Source: Pseudoalteromonas sp. FUC4 (GTDB taxonomy: Bacteria; Pseudomonadota; Gammaproteobacteria; Enterobacterales; Alteromonadaceae). From it: DNA of 64,000 bases. The stretch covers positions 455,090 to 519,089 of the forward strand of contig NZ_SEUI01000004.1 of assembly GCF_008370255.1 (NCBI RefSeq). The letters are read 5' to 3'. Below are positions 27,964 through 37,314 of this stretch, one piece after another. A model generated the notes under the pieces. That model had not been told where the DNA came from. It saw only the letters and a list, made by a program, of their open reading frames with translations, and made no database searches. The first letter of the stretch is position 1. Every line of letters starts with the position of its first letter. The position numbers were made by a program, and so were the translations under genes.

Positions 27964-28908
27964 TTATTTACTTAAATGTGTAAATTGGACTTTCTGGCTA
28001 TGTGGATGTTGAGAAATTTGTATTTCGGATACTTTTGGTACCTGTTTTAAGCTAAAGTTTTTAATTCCCCAAGCGATTAATTGTTCTATATTTAAGTCGC
28101 TTAAATCAGCTATAACAGGCAGCCCTAAAAATTCAAAAGCGCTAAGTAAAGCAGGTTTTGGATTTTGCTTACAAATGGCGGGGGCATAATTTTGTTTAGA
28201 CAGTTTAAAGCCAGGCTTGGCAACTGCTAAAGGTAAATGAGCAAATTCAGGTACGGGGCTGTCGAGTTGTTTAAACAAACTAATTTGCCGTGCTGTTGGT
28301 TCAATTAAATCTGCGCCTCTTACGATTCGATTAATCCTTTGATCAATATCATCGACGACTACAACAAGTTGATATGCAAATAAACTGTCACTGCGTCTAA
28401 TTAAGTAATCTTCGTGGGATAATGCACTATTTACTGTTATATCACCTTGAATTAAATCACTAAATTGGGTCGTTGGATGTTGCTGAACTAAACGAAGTGC
28501 GCCGGATTGAGTATGATGATTAAGTGCTTTGCAATGCCCCTGATAAATACCGCCAATGGCCTTTATTTGCTTGCGAGTACAGGTACAACCATAAACAAGG
28601 TTTTGCTCTAAAAGTGAGTAGGTAATATCTTGATATAAAGACAGACGCTGCGTTTGATATACAACAGGTTCATCCCAGTAAAGGGCGTAGGCTTGTAAGG
28701 TATTTAGAATATCGGAGTCGGCGTTTTTAACCACGCGCGTAGTGTCAATGTCTTCTATACGAACTAACCATTTTCCTTGGTTAGCTTTTGCATCTAGGTA
28801 GCTACCCACAGCCGCTACAAGTGAGCCAAAATGTAATGGCCCAGAAGGAGACGGTGCAAAACGACCGCGATATTTACGCATAGGCGCAGTAACGGCTGTA
28901 GGAGACAT
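27964..28908 (-). CDS. gluQ: Glutamyl-Q tRNA(Asp) synthetase
   Basis: 314 residues, a short glutamyl-tRNA synthetase paralogue without an anticodon-binding domain. The HIGH-like motif is in RFAPSPSGPLHFGSL; the KMSKS-like loop is KLSKQN. CTCTRKQ with a later YQGHCK supplies the zinc-binding cysteines. It attaches glutamate to queuosine in tRNA(Asp). It follows dksA by 20 bases, as in E. coli. Confidence 0.93.
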   Translation of the reverse strand: MSPTAVTAPMRKYRGRFAPSPSGPLHFGSLVAAVGSYLDAKANQGKWLVRIEDIDTTRVVKNADSDILNTLQAYALYWDEPVVYQTQRLSLYQDITYSLLEQNLVYGCTCTRKQIKAIGGIYQGHCKALNHHTQSGALRLVQQHPTTQFSDLIQGDITVNSALSHEDYLIRRSDSLFAYQLVVVVDDIDQRINRIVRGADLIEPTARQISLFKQLDSPVPEFAHLPLAVAKPGFKLSKQNYAPAICKQNPKPALLSAFEFLGLPVIADLSDLNIEQLIAWGIKNFSLKQVPKVSEIQISQHPHSQKVQFTHLSK

Positions 28909-28928
28909 AACTAACTAATAAGTTTTAA

Positions 28929-29372
28929 TTAGCCGCGTCCAGATTGCTTTTCTTTGATTTCTGCAAGTGTTTTACAGTCTACGCATAAATCGGCAGTAGG
29001 ACGTGCTTCTAAGCGACGTATGCCAATTTCGATGCCACAAGACTCACAAAAGCCAAAATCATCTTCTTTAATCAAATTAATTGTTTTTTCAATTTTTTTG
29101 ATTAATTTACGTTCGCGGTCACGAGTACGAAGTTCTAAAGAGAATTCTTCTTCTTGTGCAGCGCGGTCAACTGGGTCAGGAAAGTTAGCAGCTTCGTCTT
29201 GCATGTGCGATTTAGTGCGATCAACTTCGTTACGTAAATCGTTACGCCAAGTCTCTAAAATTGCTCTAAAATGAGCACGTTGTGCTTCATTCATGTACTC
29301 TTCGCCTGGTTTTTCTTGATATGGTTCTAAACCGGCTTGAGCCAATAAACCATGTTTCTTTTGGTCTGGCAT
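28929..29372 (-). CDS. dksA: RNA polymerase-binding transcription factor DksA
   Basis: 147 residues. The coiled-coil tip motif DPVDRA (DxxDxA) is intact and the zinc finger CESCGIEIG...CVDC has all four cysteines. Length matches DksA. With ppGpp it represses rRNA promoters and activates amino acid genes, so it would act on the rrn promoters at the end of this window. First gene of the panC-ward cluster. Confidence 0.96.
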   Translation of the reverse strand: MPDQKKHGLLAQAGLEPYQEKPGEEYMNEAQRAHFRAILETWRNDLRNEVDRTKSHMQDEAANFPDPVDRAAQEEEFSLELRTRDRERKLIKKIEKTINLIKEDDFGFCESCGIEIGIRRLEARPTADLCVDCKTLAEIKEKQSGRG

Positions 29373-29679
29373 AACTCTCTCCTAAATCCTTAATTTAATG
29401 CCTCAGCATTAGCCGGCGGTATAGATAACAGAATCTTATACACTAGGCAAATTTATTTTTAATTAATCGAATTAGCTTCAACCATGCTTACTGAGTAAAA
29501 AGTGTATTAATAGTTTATTTACACTTTTAATTAATTCACATATTCGCTTTCTAAAACTTGCCTTGTTATATGGGCAAAAGCTTTAAAAACAAGTTAATTT
29601 TTATAATTCACTTTTTACCACTTTCTTTAATTAGAGTACTTTGTAAATTACGCTTAGTTCAATCCCTTGGTTTATTACA
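29373..29679. other. dksA upstream region, 307 bases
   Basis: A+T-rich, lies between the sfsA stop and the dksA start, both on the minus strand. It should hold the dksA promoter. I see no ORF, RNA gene or strong dyad. Confidence 0.5.
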
Positions 29680-30399
29680 CTATTCTATAAATGCTATTCT
29701 TTTATGAAGTAAGATTCCATTAGCTGAAATTTTGGCTTTGTATGCTAATACTTCAACACCGGCTATTATTGCTTGGCTTAATAACGTGGCGTATTTTTTA
29801 TCAATATGCGCAGCTGCACTTACGGTATTTATTCCTTCATGTAAAACGGCGAACAGTAATACTGCTCGGTGGCCTTGTTCGATCATTTCTATTAGTTCGC
29901 GAATATGTTTTTGCCCGCGCAGTGTTTGCGCATCAGGAAAGTAGCCTTGCCCGCTTTGTGGTGCATCTTCGCTTAATAATGTGACTGATTTAACTTCTAC
30001 ATAGCAATCGGGCTTATTTTCGTTTGTGAGTAAAAAGTCGATACGACTGTTTTCGCTGCCGTACTTAACTTCGCTTTGCAATTGACTGTAGTTAAGTAGC
30101 TCACTTATCACATTATTGTTTATTGCCTCTTCTACTACTTTATTAGCCACCGCTGTATTTACACAAATAAGCTGCGATAAGTTATTTTGCGTAAGCTCTA
30201 ATGAATGCGGGTATTTTCTTTTTGCGTTATCGCTCGTTGAATAAAAAGCAGTAAAGCCTGGCTCAGCGCATCCCGTCATTTTACCTGTATTTGCACAGTG
30301 GGCGGTAAATTCGCTGCCATCACTTAATTGTAAATCAGCTAAAAAGCGTTTATAGCGCTTTAATAATATGGCCGGTTGCAGCGCTGGCGTGTACTTCAT
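29680..30399 (-). CDS. sfsA: Sugar fermentation stimulation protein SfsA
   Basis: 239 residues from the ATG at 30399, which has GGAAG five bases upstream; an in-frame ATG four codons earlier is not preceded by a site. [24 protein letters not shown] and YVEVKSVTL, with an acidic/lysine cluster like that of PD-(D/E)XK nucleases, identify SfsA. A nucleic-acid-binding function is proposed for the family. Often adjacent to dksA. Confidence 0.92.
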   Translation of the reverse strand: MKYTPALQPAILLKRYKRFLADLQLSDGSEFTAHCANTGKMTGCAEPGFTAFYSTSDNAKRKYPHSLELTQNNLSQLICVNTAVANKVVEEAINNNVISELLNYSQLQSEVKYGSENSRIDFLLTNENKPDCYVEVKSVTLLSEDAPQSGQGYFPDAQTLRGQKHIRELIEMIEQGHRAVLLFAVLHEGINTVSAAAHIDKKYATLLSQAIIAGVEVLAYKAKISANGILLHKRIAFIE

Positions 30400-30522
30400 A
30401 ATAACTTCCAAAGCGTAAACACTGCTCAGCAGTGTGATTTATGTTATTTACCTCAAGCTGTTGGGAACTTAAGCGCTCTATAGTAAACTCGGTGGCACAT
30501 TTAAGTGCAAGGGAATTCTAAC

Positions 30523-31818
30523 ATGAGTGAAAAATTTGTTGTTCAACTAAGTGAACAAGCAGCAGCGAGTCATTGGGGCGATAATGCGTCATTGTCTTTT
30601 AACGAGCGTGGTGCAACTGTTCATTTATCTGAGCAAGACACATTAAAAAATGTTCAAAAAGCAGGCCGTACTATCGCAAGCCAAGGCGTTAAAAATGTTG
30701 AATTAGCAGGTGATACTTGGTGTACAGAAAGCCAGTGGGCTTTTTATCAAGGCTTTGTAACACCAAAATCGTTAAATGGTGTTGAGTTTGTTGATAACGC
30801 ACAATCAGATATTAAAGAACTTGCTCACTTAAAAACGTCAGCAATTTGGGCACGTGAAATGGTTAACGGCACTGCCGATGACATTTACCCAGAAAGCCTA
30901 GCTGAAAAAGCAGCTGAGTTTATTCAATCATTAGCGCCTGAACATGTAAGTTACCAAATCATTAAAGGTGATGCGTTGCTAGAGCAACAGTGGATTGGTA
31001 TTCATGCAGTTGGTCGCGGTAGTGTTCGCCCACCAGTATTGCTTGAGCTTGATTACAACCCAACAGGCGACGAAAATGCACCAGTAAGTGCTGCGCTTGT
31101 AGGTAAAGGTATTACGTTTGACTCAGGTGGTTACTCAATTAAATCAAGCGAAGGTATGCTTGGTATGAAGTGCGACATGGGCGGCGCTGCAACAGTAACA
31201 GCAGGTTTAGCATTGGCTATTAACCGTGGTATTGAAAAACGTATTAAGCTGTTTTTATGTTGTGCTGAGAACTTAATTTCAGGTCATGCATACAAATTAG
31301 GTGACATTCTTACTTATAAAAATGGCACAACAGTTGAAATTGTAAACACGGATGCTGAAGGTCGCTTAGTACTTGCTGATGGCTTAATGGCAGCAGGAGA
31401 GACTGGCGCTCCACTTATTATTGATGCAGCAACACTGACTGGCGCAGCGCTTGTTGCTGTTGGCCAAGAGTACAATGCACTATTTGCTCTTGATAAAGAA
31501 CTTGCACGTGAAGTTGAAAGTTTTGCATCTCAAGAAATGGAAGCTGCTTGGCCACTGCCTCTTGAAAAATGGCATCAGCAAAACTGCCCATCTCCTTATG
31601 CTGATACGGCAAATAGCCGTGCACAAAAGGGTGGCGGTTACGGCGGTGCATCGAATGCGGCAGGCTTTTTATCACGCTTTGTGCCAAACGATGGCAAAGG
31701 CTGGGTACACATAGATTTAGCGGCTGCTTTTAACATGGGCAGTACAAGCCAGTGGGCAGCGGGCGCAACAACTCAAGGTATGCGTACGGTTGCTCGCACC
31801 CTACAAGAAAAAGCATAA
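30523..31818 (+). CDS. pepB: Peptidase B, leucyl-aminopeptidase family
   Basis: 431 residues from the ATG at 30523 (MSEKFVVQLSEQ), preceded by AAGGGA; an upstream in-frame GTG is less likely. The M17 metal-site signatures are complete: VGKGITFDSGGYSIK, KCDMGGAATVT and NTDAEGRLVLADGL. Similarity to E. coli PepB is high throughout, including LFLCCAENLISG. Cytoplasmic two-metal aminopeptidase. Confidence 0.93.
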   Translation: MSEKFVVQLSEQAAASHWGDNASLSFNERGATVHLSEQDTLKNVQKAGRTIASQGVKNVELAGDTWCTESQWAFYQGFVTPKSLNGVEFVDNAQSDIKELAHLKTSAIWAREMVNGTADDIYPESLAEKAAEFIQSLAPEHVSYQIIKGDALLEQQWIGIHAVGRGSVRPPVLLELDYNPTGDENAPVSAALVGKGITFDSGGYSIKSSEGMLGMKCDMGGAATVTAGLALAINRGIEKRIKLFLCCAENLISGHAYKLGDILTYKNGTTVEIVNTDAEGRLVLADGLMAAGETGAPLIIDAATLTGAALVAVGQEYNALFALDKELAREVESFASQEMEAAWPLPLEKWHQQNCPSPYADTANSRAQKGGGYGGASNAAGFLSRFVPNDGKGWVHIDLAAAFNMGSTSQWAAGATTQGMRTVARTLQEKA

Positions 31819-31845
31819 TATTTACTAAATTACGCTTTTTACACT

Positions 31846-31877
31846 AAAAAGAGGCGCCCTTGGGTGCCTATTTTTTA
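31846..31877 (+). terminator. Intrinsic terminator after pepB
   Basis: AGGCGCCC / GGGTGCCT (one G-T pair), two-base loop, followed by ATTTTTTA. Confidence 0.75.
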
Positions 31878-32001
31878 ATTTACAGGCAAGCAATTTTATT
31901 TCATTTGCGGTAAAATCTGTCGCCAATACCTTTTTGAGTTTAATTTTTGCTTAACTCTAAGCTGCGCTCAAATCTTATATCCACCACTGGGGTTTCTAAT
32001 T

Positions 32002-32568
32002 ATGTCAGATAAGTGCTACATCACAGCTCAACAGCTGCTTGAAGATTCGTTCCGCGTAGCGGCACAAGTATACCAAGATGGCTTTCGTCCTGATTTTATT
32101 ATTGGTATTTGGCGAGGTGGTGCACCGATCGGTATTGCTGTTCAAGAATATTACGATTACAAAGGCATTGAGACTGACCACATTGCAGTACGTACATCGT
32201 CTTATTACGGTATTGGTAAACAATCTAAAGAAATTAAAGTCCACGGCTTGCATTACATTGTTGAAAACGCAAATGCAGGCGACTCATTATTAATTGTTGA
32301 TGATGTATTTGACTCTGGACGTAGTATTGTTGCATTAAAAGAAAAGCTTTCAGAGCTTATGCGCTTAAACTTGCCACGTGATATTCGTATTGCATGCCCG
32401 TACTACAAGCCAAAAAACTCAAAAGTAGACACTGTTCCAGATTATTATATTCATGAGTCTGAAGAGTGGTTAGTGTTCCCGCATGAACTATCGGGTTTAA
32501 CACCGGATGAAATTATTGCAGGTAAATCTGATCTTGTGAAAATTCATGACATTTTGCTAGAGAAGTAA
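32002..32568 (+). CDS. Phosphoribosyltransferase, hypoxanthine/xanthine type
   Basis: 188 residues, type I PRTase fold. The PRPP-binding loop is LLIVDDVFDSGRS; IIGIWRGGAPIG and VRTSSYYG are also typical. It probably salvages a purine base (hypoxanthine or guanine) with PRPP, but the exact base cannot be read from the sequence. Monocistronic, between two terminators. Confidence 0.82.
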   Translation: MSDKCYITAQQLLEDSFRVAAQVYQDGFRPDFIIGIWRGGAPIGIAVQEYYDYKGIETDHIAVRTSSYYGIGKQSKEIKVHGLHYIVENANAGDSLLIVDDVFDSGRSIVALKEKLSELMRLNLPRDIRIACPYYKPKNSKVDTVPDYYIHESEEWLVFPHELSGLTPDEIIAGKSDLVKIHDILLEK

Positions 32569-32586
32569 TCAGTAATTTGTATAAAT

Positions 32587-32613
32587 AAAAAAAGGCCGTT
32601 AAGGCCTTTTTTT
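32587..32613. terminator. Bidirectional intrinsic terminator
   Basis: AAAAAAAGGCC / GGCCTTTTTTT with loop GTTAA. It separates the convergent phosphoribosyltransferase and Crp/Fnr-type genes. Confidence 0.85.
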
Positions 32614-32633
32614 ATGGGTAAATTTTAAATAAC

Positions 32634-33290
32634 TTAAAGCTGAGCAAAGCTATCTACGTATTCACTTAGCTTTGGAATATCGACTGCTCGTAAGCCATCG
32701 TTACTTCTAAGTACTAATCCTTTTTCGACAAGTTCTGTAACAACACGTCTGTAAGCTCGCTCAGTGGTAGCAAAGCGTTCGGCTTCAGCATTTACAGTTG
32801 GATAGGCTCTAAGTAGCGTAGGGTTATTGTTCTCGGCTCTTAACAAGCAATCTTTAGCTATATTGTAACTTAGCGGCAGTAATAACTTATCTAAATTGAT
32901 TTTTTGGTTTTCCTGAAATTTAGCCGCAATAGTTTGTGCGGTGTATAAACTCAGTTCTGGTTTTTCAAGCAGCAGAGCACGCCAATGCCTTAATTCAATA
33001 AGGTTATAAGTTACATCGCTAAAGCAAGTTACCGTATAAATACACGGATTATTATTTAGCGCTTCTATTTCACCAATAAGGGTGTTGTTACAATCCAATT
33101 GTCCTAACAGCAGGCGTCGTCCATTACCTACGTCGTAACTAAACGACACAGTGCCACTGCGTACAAGCACAAGCTTGCTTAAAGGCTGATCTTGATGGAT
33201 CAGAACTTCTTTTTTTGATTGTTGATAGCTACTACCGGCAAAGGTTAAAAGCTGCTCAACAAGGTAACTAGAAAAATGGTATTGAAACAT
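32634..33290 (-). CDS. Crp/Fnr-family transcriptional regulator
   Basis: 218 residues. The N-terminal two-thirds is a cyclic-nucleotide-binding-like beta barrel; the C-terminal winged helix covers about 165-205 (ERFATTERAYRRVVTELVEKG). It lacks the FNR cysteine cluster, and I do not recognise the cAMP pocket residues of CRP. Ligand and targets are unknown. A GGACATTTGTCC dyad lies just upstream of its start and could be an autoregulatory site. Confidence 0.82.
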   Translation of the reverse strand: MFQYHFSSYLVEQLLTFAGSSYQQSKKEVLIHQDQPLSKLVLVRSGTVSFSYDVGNGRRLLLGQLDCNNTLIGEIEALNNNPCIYTVTCFSDVTYNLIELRHWRALLLEKPELSLYTAQTIAAKFQENQKINLDKLLLPLSYNIAKDCLLRAENNNPTLLRAYPTVNAEAERFATTERAYRRVVTELVEKGLVLRSNDGLRAVDIPKLSEYVDSFAQL

Positions 33291-33303
33291 CAATGTGCTC
33301 TTC

Positions 33304-33315
33304 GGACATTTGTCC
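33304..33315. promoter_or_regulatory. Operator-like dyad upstream of the Crp/Fnr regulator
   Basis: GGACA-TT-TGTCC, a perfect 5-2-5 dyad 14 bases before the regulator start codon. Autoregulation is a guess. Confidence 0.35.
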
Positions 33316-33327
33316 TATTTATTACAT

Positions 33328-33348
33328 CTTAATGACGTTAGCATTAAG
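33328..33348. promoter_or_regulatory. Inverted repeat in the divergent region
   Basis: CTTAATG-N7-CATTAAG, perfect 7-bp arms. Confidence 0.3.
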
Positions 33349-33534
33349 ACACTAAGAATTTACGCTAACTTGCTACTAATATTATTAGCCTTGCTAATAG
33401 TATTATTTTACCTTCATTTCCCGTGTAATGATTTAAGAATTTGCTGGTATTTTCCGGCAACATTTTTCAGGTTTTTTAAGCAAGTTAGCTTTTTTATTTT
33501 GTTGTAACTTTGCAATACTTATAGGTGCCATAAG

Positions 33535-33556
33535 TTAGCAGTACATGTAATGCTAA
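33535..33556 (+). promoter_or_regulatory. 22-bp palindrome just before the YgjV-like gene
   Basis: TTAGCA-G-TACATGTA-A-TGCTAA is a dyad of 22 bp in which 20 bases are symmetric. It ends 10 bases before the AGGAG ribosome site of the next gene, so it is placed like an operator or a leader hairpin. Confidence 0.5.
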
Positions 33557-33578
33557 CCTAAAGGCTAGGAGAGAACAA

Positions 33579-33815
33579 TTGAGTTGGGAATATTTAGGTT
33601 ATATTGCATCAGCTTTATTGGTTGCATCGTTAACAATGACAGATGTAGTAAAACTGCGTTGGTACAACATGTTTGGTTGTATTGTATTTACTGCATACGG
33701 TGTTGCCATTGGCGCAGTACCTGTTATTTTTACCAACGGCTTATTGTCGCTTGTAAATTTATACCACATTATAAAAATATATCGCCAACCTAAAGCTGAA
33801 GACGTTAAAAGCTAA
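33579..33815 (+). CDS. Small inner-membrane protein, YgjV-like
   Basis: 78 residues from a TTG, chosen because AGGAG lies seven bases upstream. Three hydrophobic segments are visible, and WEYLGYIASALLVASLTM resembles the opening of the YgjV inner-membrane family (Imp-YgjV), which is longer in E. coli. No catalytic residues. Function unknown. Confidence 0.65.
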   Translation: MSWEYLGYIASALLVASLTMTDVVKLRWYNMFGCIVFTAYGVAIGAVPVIFTNGLLSLVNLYHIIKIYRQPKAEDVKS

Positions 33816-33825
33816 AATGAGCTAT

Positions 33826-33881
33826 CTGCACAAAATAAGTTAATGATTTTAATTAAAATCAAAACTTCAGTTTTTGTGCAG
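33826..33881. repeat. Nested inverted repeat
   Basis: Outer arms CTGCACAAAA / TTTTGTGCAG (33826-33835 with 33872-33881) enclose a perfect 16-bp palindrome GATTTTAATTAAAATC (33845-33860). It could fold as a long imperfect hairpin in RNA or act as a binding site. Confidence 0.55.
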
Positions 33882-34053
33882 TCCGGCTTGAAGTGAGTAC
33901 AGATAATCTCATATCACTCTACATAACTTACCTTTGAACCATGCTGTAACCTCTTACTGAAAGATGATTCCCTTAGGTTTTAATACGCCGAACGTTAGCT
34001 AAATTCTGTTAGCGGATAACAAATATATAAATAAGTACTTCTAAAATTCCATT

Positions 34054-34090
34054 AAAAAATCCGATAGCAGTAAACTGCTATCGGATTTTT
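34054..34090. terminator. Strong bidirectional intrinsic terminator
   Basis: AAAAAATCCGATAGCAG / CTGCTATCGGATTTTT with a TAAA loop. It faces both the YgjV-like and rdgC genes. Confidence 0.9.
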
Positions 34091-34097
34091 ATCTGTT

Positions 34098-34168
34098 ATA
34101 CCAACCTGCTTATATATGGCTCTATTTAATGCTTTAAAGCGTTTAAATATTTATATAGGTTGTGGTAT
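34098..34168. mobile_element. 71-bp ATACC-ended repeat element
   Basis: Left end ATACCAACCTGCTTATATA; right end complement ATACCACAACCTATATA. The centre contains the palindrome GCTTTAAAGC. It ends exactly at the rdgC stop codon. It could be a relative of the element after pstS, or a separate short repeat. Confidence 0.45.
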
Positions 34169-35086
34169 TTACGCTTTTTCTAAATCTTCAACGTCACCTA
34201 AGCCAGCAGTTAGTTCTTCAAGTAATTGCTTTATTTCCTCAGAAGCTAAAATAAAGTCAGCATCAAGTTTTAAAGCCATATCTTCTTTAGGAATATCTGC
34301 GTTCTCTTCTTTTAGAGTTTCAGAGTAGCTTAAACGCTTGATAGAGCCATCGTTTTGCAGCATAAACTTAAGGCGTTCTTGCCAATCAAGTGCCAGTTTA
34401 GTTACGCGTTTACCACTTTCTAAGTGCGATTTAACTTCATCACATGCCAGATCATGGCCTTTTAGTTTTACTTGTGCGCCGCTGTCGTCAGCTTCTTCAA
34501 GCTCAGCGTCAGAGCCAATAGCAAAGCCTTCTGGTGTACTAAAGTTAGTTAACCAATCAGTTAAGAATACATCTAGGTCGTAGTTAGCAAACGCAGGTAC
34601 AACTGGGAGCGTTCCTAACGATTTACGAAGTAGTGCCAGTAGCTCTTCAGCTTTATTAAAACTGCCACTATTTACAACCACCCAGCCGTTTTCTTGGTCA
34701 ATAAAGGCAAATTGTAAGCTCGACTTTTTAAATGCCTGGGGTAGAAGAGTATGAAGAATGTTTTCTTTTAATTCGTCTTTTTCTTTCTTTTTAACAGGGC
34801 GGTTTTCTTCGGCTTCTATCTGATCAATTTTCTCAGCAACTAGTTCGTTAATAACAGAAGCTGGGAGTACTTTTTCTTCACGTTTAGCGCAAACTAAAAT
34901 ACTTTTTTGAGAAAAATGCGATAGTGTTTCGCCATGCTTTCCAAACGCTTTTGTCCAACCAAATGTTGCAAGCTCTTGACCAGTACATGGGCGAAATAAA
35001 TCTTGCTCTAATGCTTTATCAAAATCATCTTGAGTGTATGAAACGTCTTGCTTAAAGCGGTAACAAATAAGGTTACTAAACCACAT
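34169..35086 (-). CDS. rdgC: Recombination-associated protein RdgC
   Basis: 305 residues from the ATG at 35086 (MWFSNLICYRF), which matches the E. coli start; a TTG-initiated frame adds 11 residues. Conserved blocks: ILVCAKREEKVLP, HTLLPQAF, LLALLRKSLGTLPVVP, LALDWQERLKFM and LDADFILAS. RdgC is a ring-shaped DNA-binding protein that limits RecA. No good ribosome site is visible for the ATG. Confidence 0.93.
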   Translation of the reverse strand: MWFSNLICYRFKQDVSYTQDDFDKALEQDLFRPCTGQELATFGWTKAFGKHGETLSHFSQKSILVCAKREEKVLPASVINELVAEKIDQIEAEENRPVKKKEKDELKENILHTLLPQAFKKSSLQFAFIDQENGWVVVNSGSFNKAEELLALLRKSLGTLPVVPAFANYDLDVFLTDWLTNFSTPEGFAIGSDAELEEADDSGAQVKLKGHDLACDEVKSHLESGKRVTKLALDWQERLKFMLQNDGSIKRLSYSETLKEENADIPKEDMALKLDADFILASEEIKQLLEELTAGLGDVEDLEKA

Positions 35087-35189
35087 AGGGGAATTGATCC
35101 ATTTGAAAAATTTGTCCAATCATAACAATAAAAACAGCATCTCGAAATGACTGATTTGTTACTAATAAATTTAACGCATGTACTTTTAT

Positions 35190-36974
35190 TTATTCATATT
35201 TATCAAAAATAGGTAGAGGCTTAGCCATGTTCTTTGGAAATTGAATATAGTAACGCAAGCCTTTGCCTGATTCACTCGTTGCATCAATAGAACCACTAAG
35301 GGTTTGTTTAACTAAATTAAGGATTATGTGGGTGCCTAATCCGCTACCGCCTTCATCTCGTTTAGTCGTAAAGAATGGGTCAAATAATTTTTTTAATTGC
35401 TCGTTGGTAACACCGTTACCATCATCTTTGTAATCAATAGTTAAGTTAGTGTCATCTGCGCTTATTTTAATATCCATAACACCGTTGCTTTTACCTTCAA
35501 AGCCATGAATGAGTGAATTCATAATTAGATTAGTAAAAATTTGGCTTATAGCACCTGCGGGTAAATTTAAAACTAAATCATCAGGGCATTCTAACTTTAT
35601 AGAATGGGATGTCTTTTTTAGTTGTGGGTGCAGTGAGCGTATTACTTCGTTAGTATAATCTTTAAAGTTAATGGTTCTTACTGCTTCACTGGCTTGATCG
35701 ACCGCTATTTGTTTAAAGCTAGCAATAAGCTCTGAAGCTCTATCTAAGTTAGTCGTTAGTAAGCTTGTGCTTTGTTTCGCTTCGTTAATAAATTCTTCTA
35801 GTGCTTTTGGCGAAAGTGTTTTTTCACTATAAGCATTTTCGAGTTTATTTAAACGCTCTTGCAAAAACGATATTGCCGTTACACCAATGCCAATGGGGGT
35901 ATTTATATCGTGCGTAATACCTGCCACGAGCCCGCCTAGCGCAGCCATTTTTTCTGTGCCTAACAAACGTTCCTGTGCAAGGCTGAGCTCTTCTATATAT
36001 CGCTGAGATTCAGTTTGTTTTGTAATTAACTCTTGCTCTGTACTTCGGCGTAAATCAATTTCTTCCGTGAGTACAATTTTTTGCTTTTCGAGTTCGTACT
36101 TTTGCTGTTGTAAATCCATCATTGCTTGGCTTAAGTTTGATGTTTTACGAGCTACGTCTTGTTCAAGCTGTATGTTGTGATGGTCGAGTTTTTCGTTACT
36201 AATAATGAGTTCTTTTTGGGTGTGCTCAAGCTCTTTCCTATACTGAACCACTTTATCTATTAGTTTGTTAAACGACTGCTCCATTACTTTTAGTTCGTTA
36301 TGCTCCTCTGTTTCTATTTCTATGTGCTGGCCTTCTAGCTCATCTATTTCTAAATTTTCTAGTTGTTCAGTAAGTTCAGTTAAAGGCTCTGTTAGAAGTT
36401 TTCTAAATGCCATTAAAAATAAAATGATCAGAAATGTTGTTTTGATCATCGCATTACCAATCAAAAAATAGATTGATACCATAATGCGACTGAATACAAC
36501 TTCACGACTAGAAAATAGCGTAACGTCACCGACTTGGGTTGCGCGTCCTGAAAATTCAAAAATAAGTGGAAAAGTGTAACCAAATAAACCAGATTTAGTA
36601 TCTTCTAAAATAACCTCTTCTTGAACAAGTTGTTGATTGTATAGCTTGTGTATATCAAGTGATCGCCCTAACTGTGAAATAATTTCGCCACTGTCGTCAC
36701 GAACAATAATCCCTTCAATCATAGGGATGGCCAGTAGACCTTCTGCCGTTGTAATTGTTTGTTTGGTATTAAGTTCCCAAATAGCACGCGTTAAGCTGCG
36801 GCTAAATGTTTTTTGTAAGGTACTGAGTTCATTGCGAATGTAATCTTTAGTATTAACGTATTCAGCAAGCACTTGTCCGCAAGTCACTACAAAGGTAAGT
36901 AAAAAATAAACGGACAAAACGCTAGTTAGTAACTTCTTAGAAAGGCTCTTTTGTAACATAAGTGACTTGTTCAT
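35190..36974 (-). CDS. Membrane sensor histidine kinase
   Basis: 594 residues. Two membrane helices (about 16-38 and 166-190) bracket a periplasmic domain of about 130 residues. A linker and long coiled coil (about 240-345) lead to HisKA with His355 in GITHDINTPIGIG, and a HATPase with NLIMNSLIHG, DDGNGVTNEQ and GGSGLGTHI. There is no receiver. Signal unknown. The only nearby receiver protein is divergent across 340 bases and might or might not be its partner. Confidence 0.88.
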   Translation of the reverse strand: MNKSLMLQKSLSKKLLTSVLSVYFLLTFVVTCGQVLAEYVNTKDYIRNELSTLQKTFSRSLTRAIWELNTKQTITTAEGLLAIPMIEGIIVRDDSGEIISQLGRSLDIHKLYNQQLVQEEVILEDTKSGLFGYTFPLIFEFSGRATQVGDVTLFSSREVVFSRIMVSIYFLIGNAMIKTTFLIILFLMAFRKLLTEPLTELTEQLENLEIDELEGQHIEIETEEHNELKVMEQSFNKLIDKVVQYRKELEHTQKELIISNEKLDHHNIQLEQDVARKTSNLSQAMMDLQQQKYELEKQKIVLTEEIDLRRSTEQELITKQTESQRYIEELSLAQERLLGTEKMAALGGLVAGITHDINTPIGIGVTAISFLQERLNKLENAYSEKTLSPKALEEFINEAKQSTSLLTTNLDRASELIASFKQIAVDQASEAVRTINFKDYTNEVIRSLHPQLKKTSHSIKLECPDDLVLNLPAGAISQIFTNLIMNSLIHGFEGKSNGVMDIKISADDTNLTIDYKDDGNGVTNEQLKKLFDPFFTTKRDEGGSGLGTHIILNLVKQTLSGSIDATSESGKGLRYYIQFPKNMAKPLPIFDKYE

Positions 36975-37314
36975 CCATTATTATTTTTATAACGTTACGG
37001 TAGTTACTTAAAAGTTAGTCAATAAACCTCTAAAAATAAATAAAAAAGTTAAAATTTAATAAGATAAATCTAATTAAGTAGGTATGTAGTATTAATGTAA
37101 TTAAACTCAGCTATGAATTAGTAAATTCGTTAGACGTTAAGTTTTGTAAGTTTGATTAGAATTTAGTTTCGTTAATCATATTTAAATGAATTAATTCTAT
37201 ATTTATCATTGCATTGAATTATTAATGCGCTAAGTATTTAGATGCGTGTTAAAGTGTCCTTAGTGCAAAGAAAGATGGTCTTTTAATAACTTTGATGGTT
37301 GTGTAGTAGTAAAC
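36975..37314. other. Divergent A+T-rich intergenic region, 340 bases
   Basis: Lies between the sensor kinase and the lone receiver gene. Strikingly A+T-rich with no ORF, RNA gene or clear operator. It must carry both promoters. Confidence 0.5.

Larger units (their letters stand above)
33816..34168. other. Intergenic region with nested dyads, a terminator and a small repeat element
   Basis: 353 bases without an ORF. It holds a nested palindrome (33826-33881), a terminator (34054-34090) and a short ATACC-ended element (34098-34168) running up to the rdgC stop codon. Confidence 0.6.
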
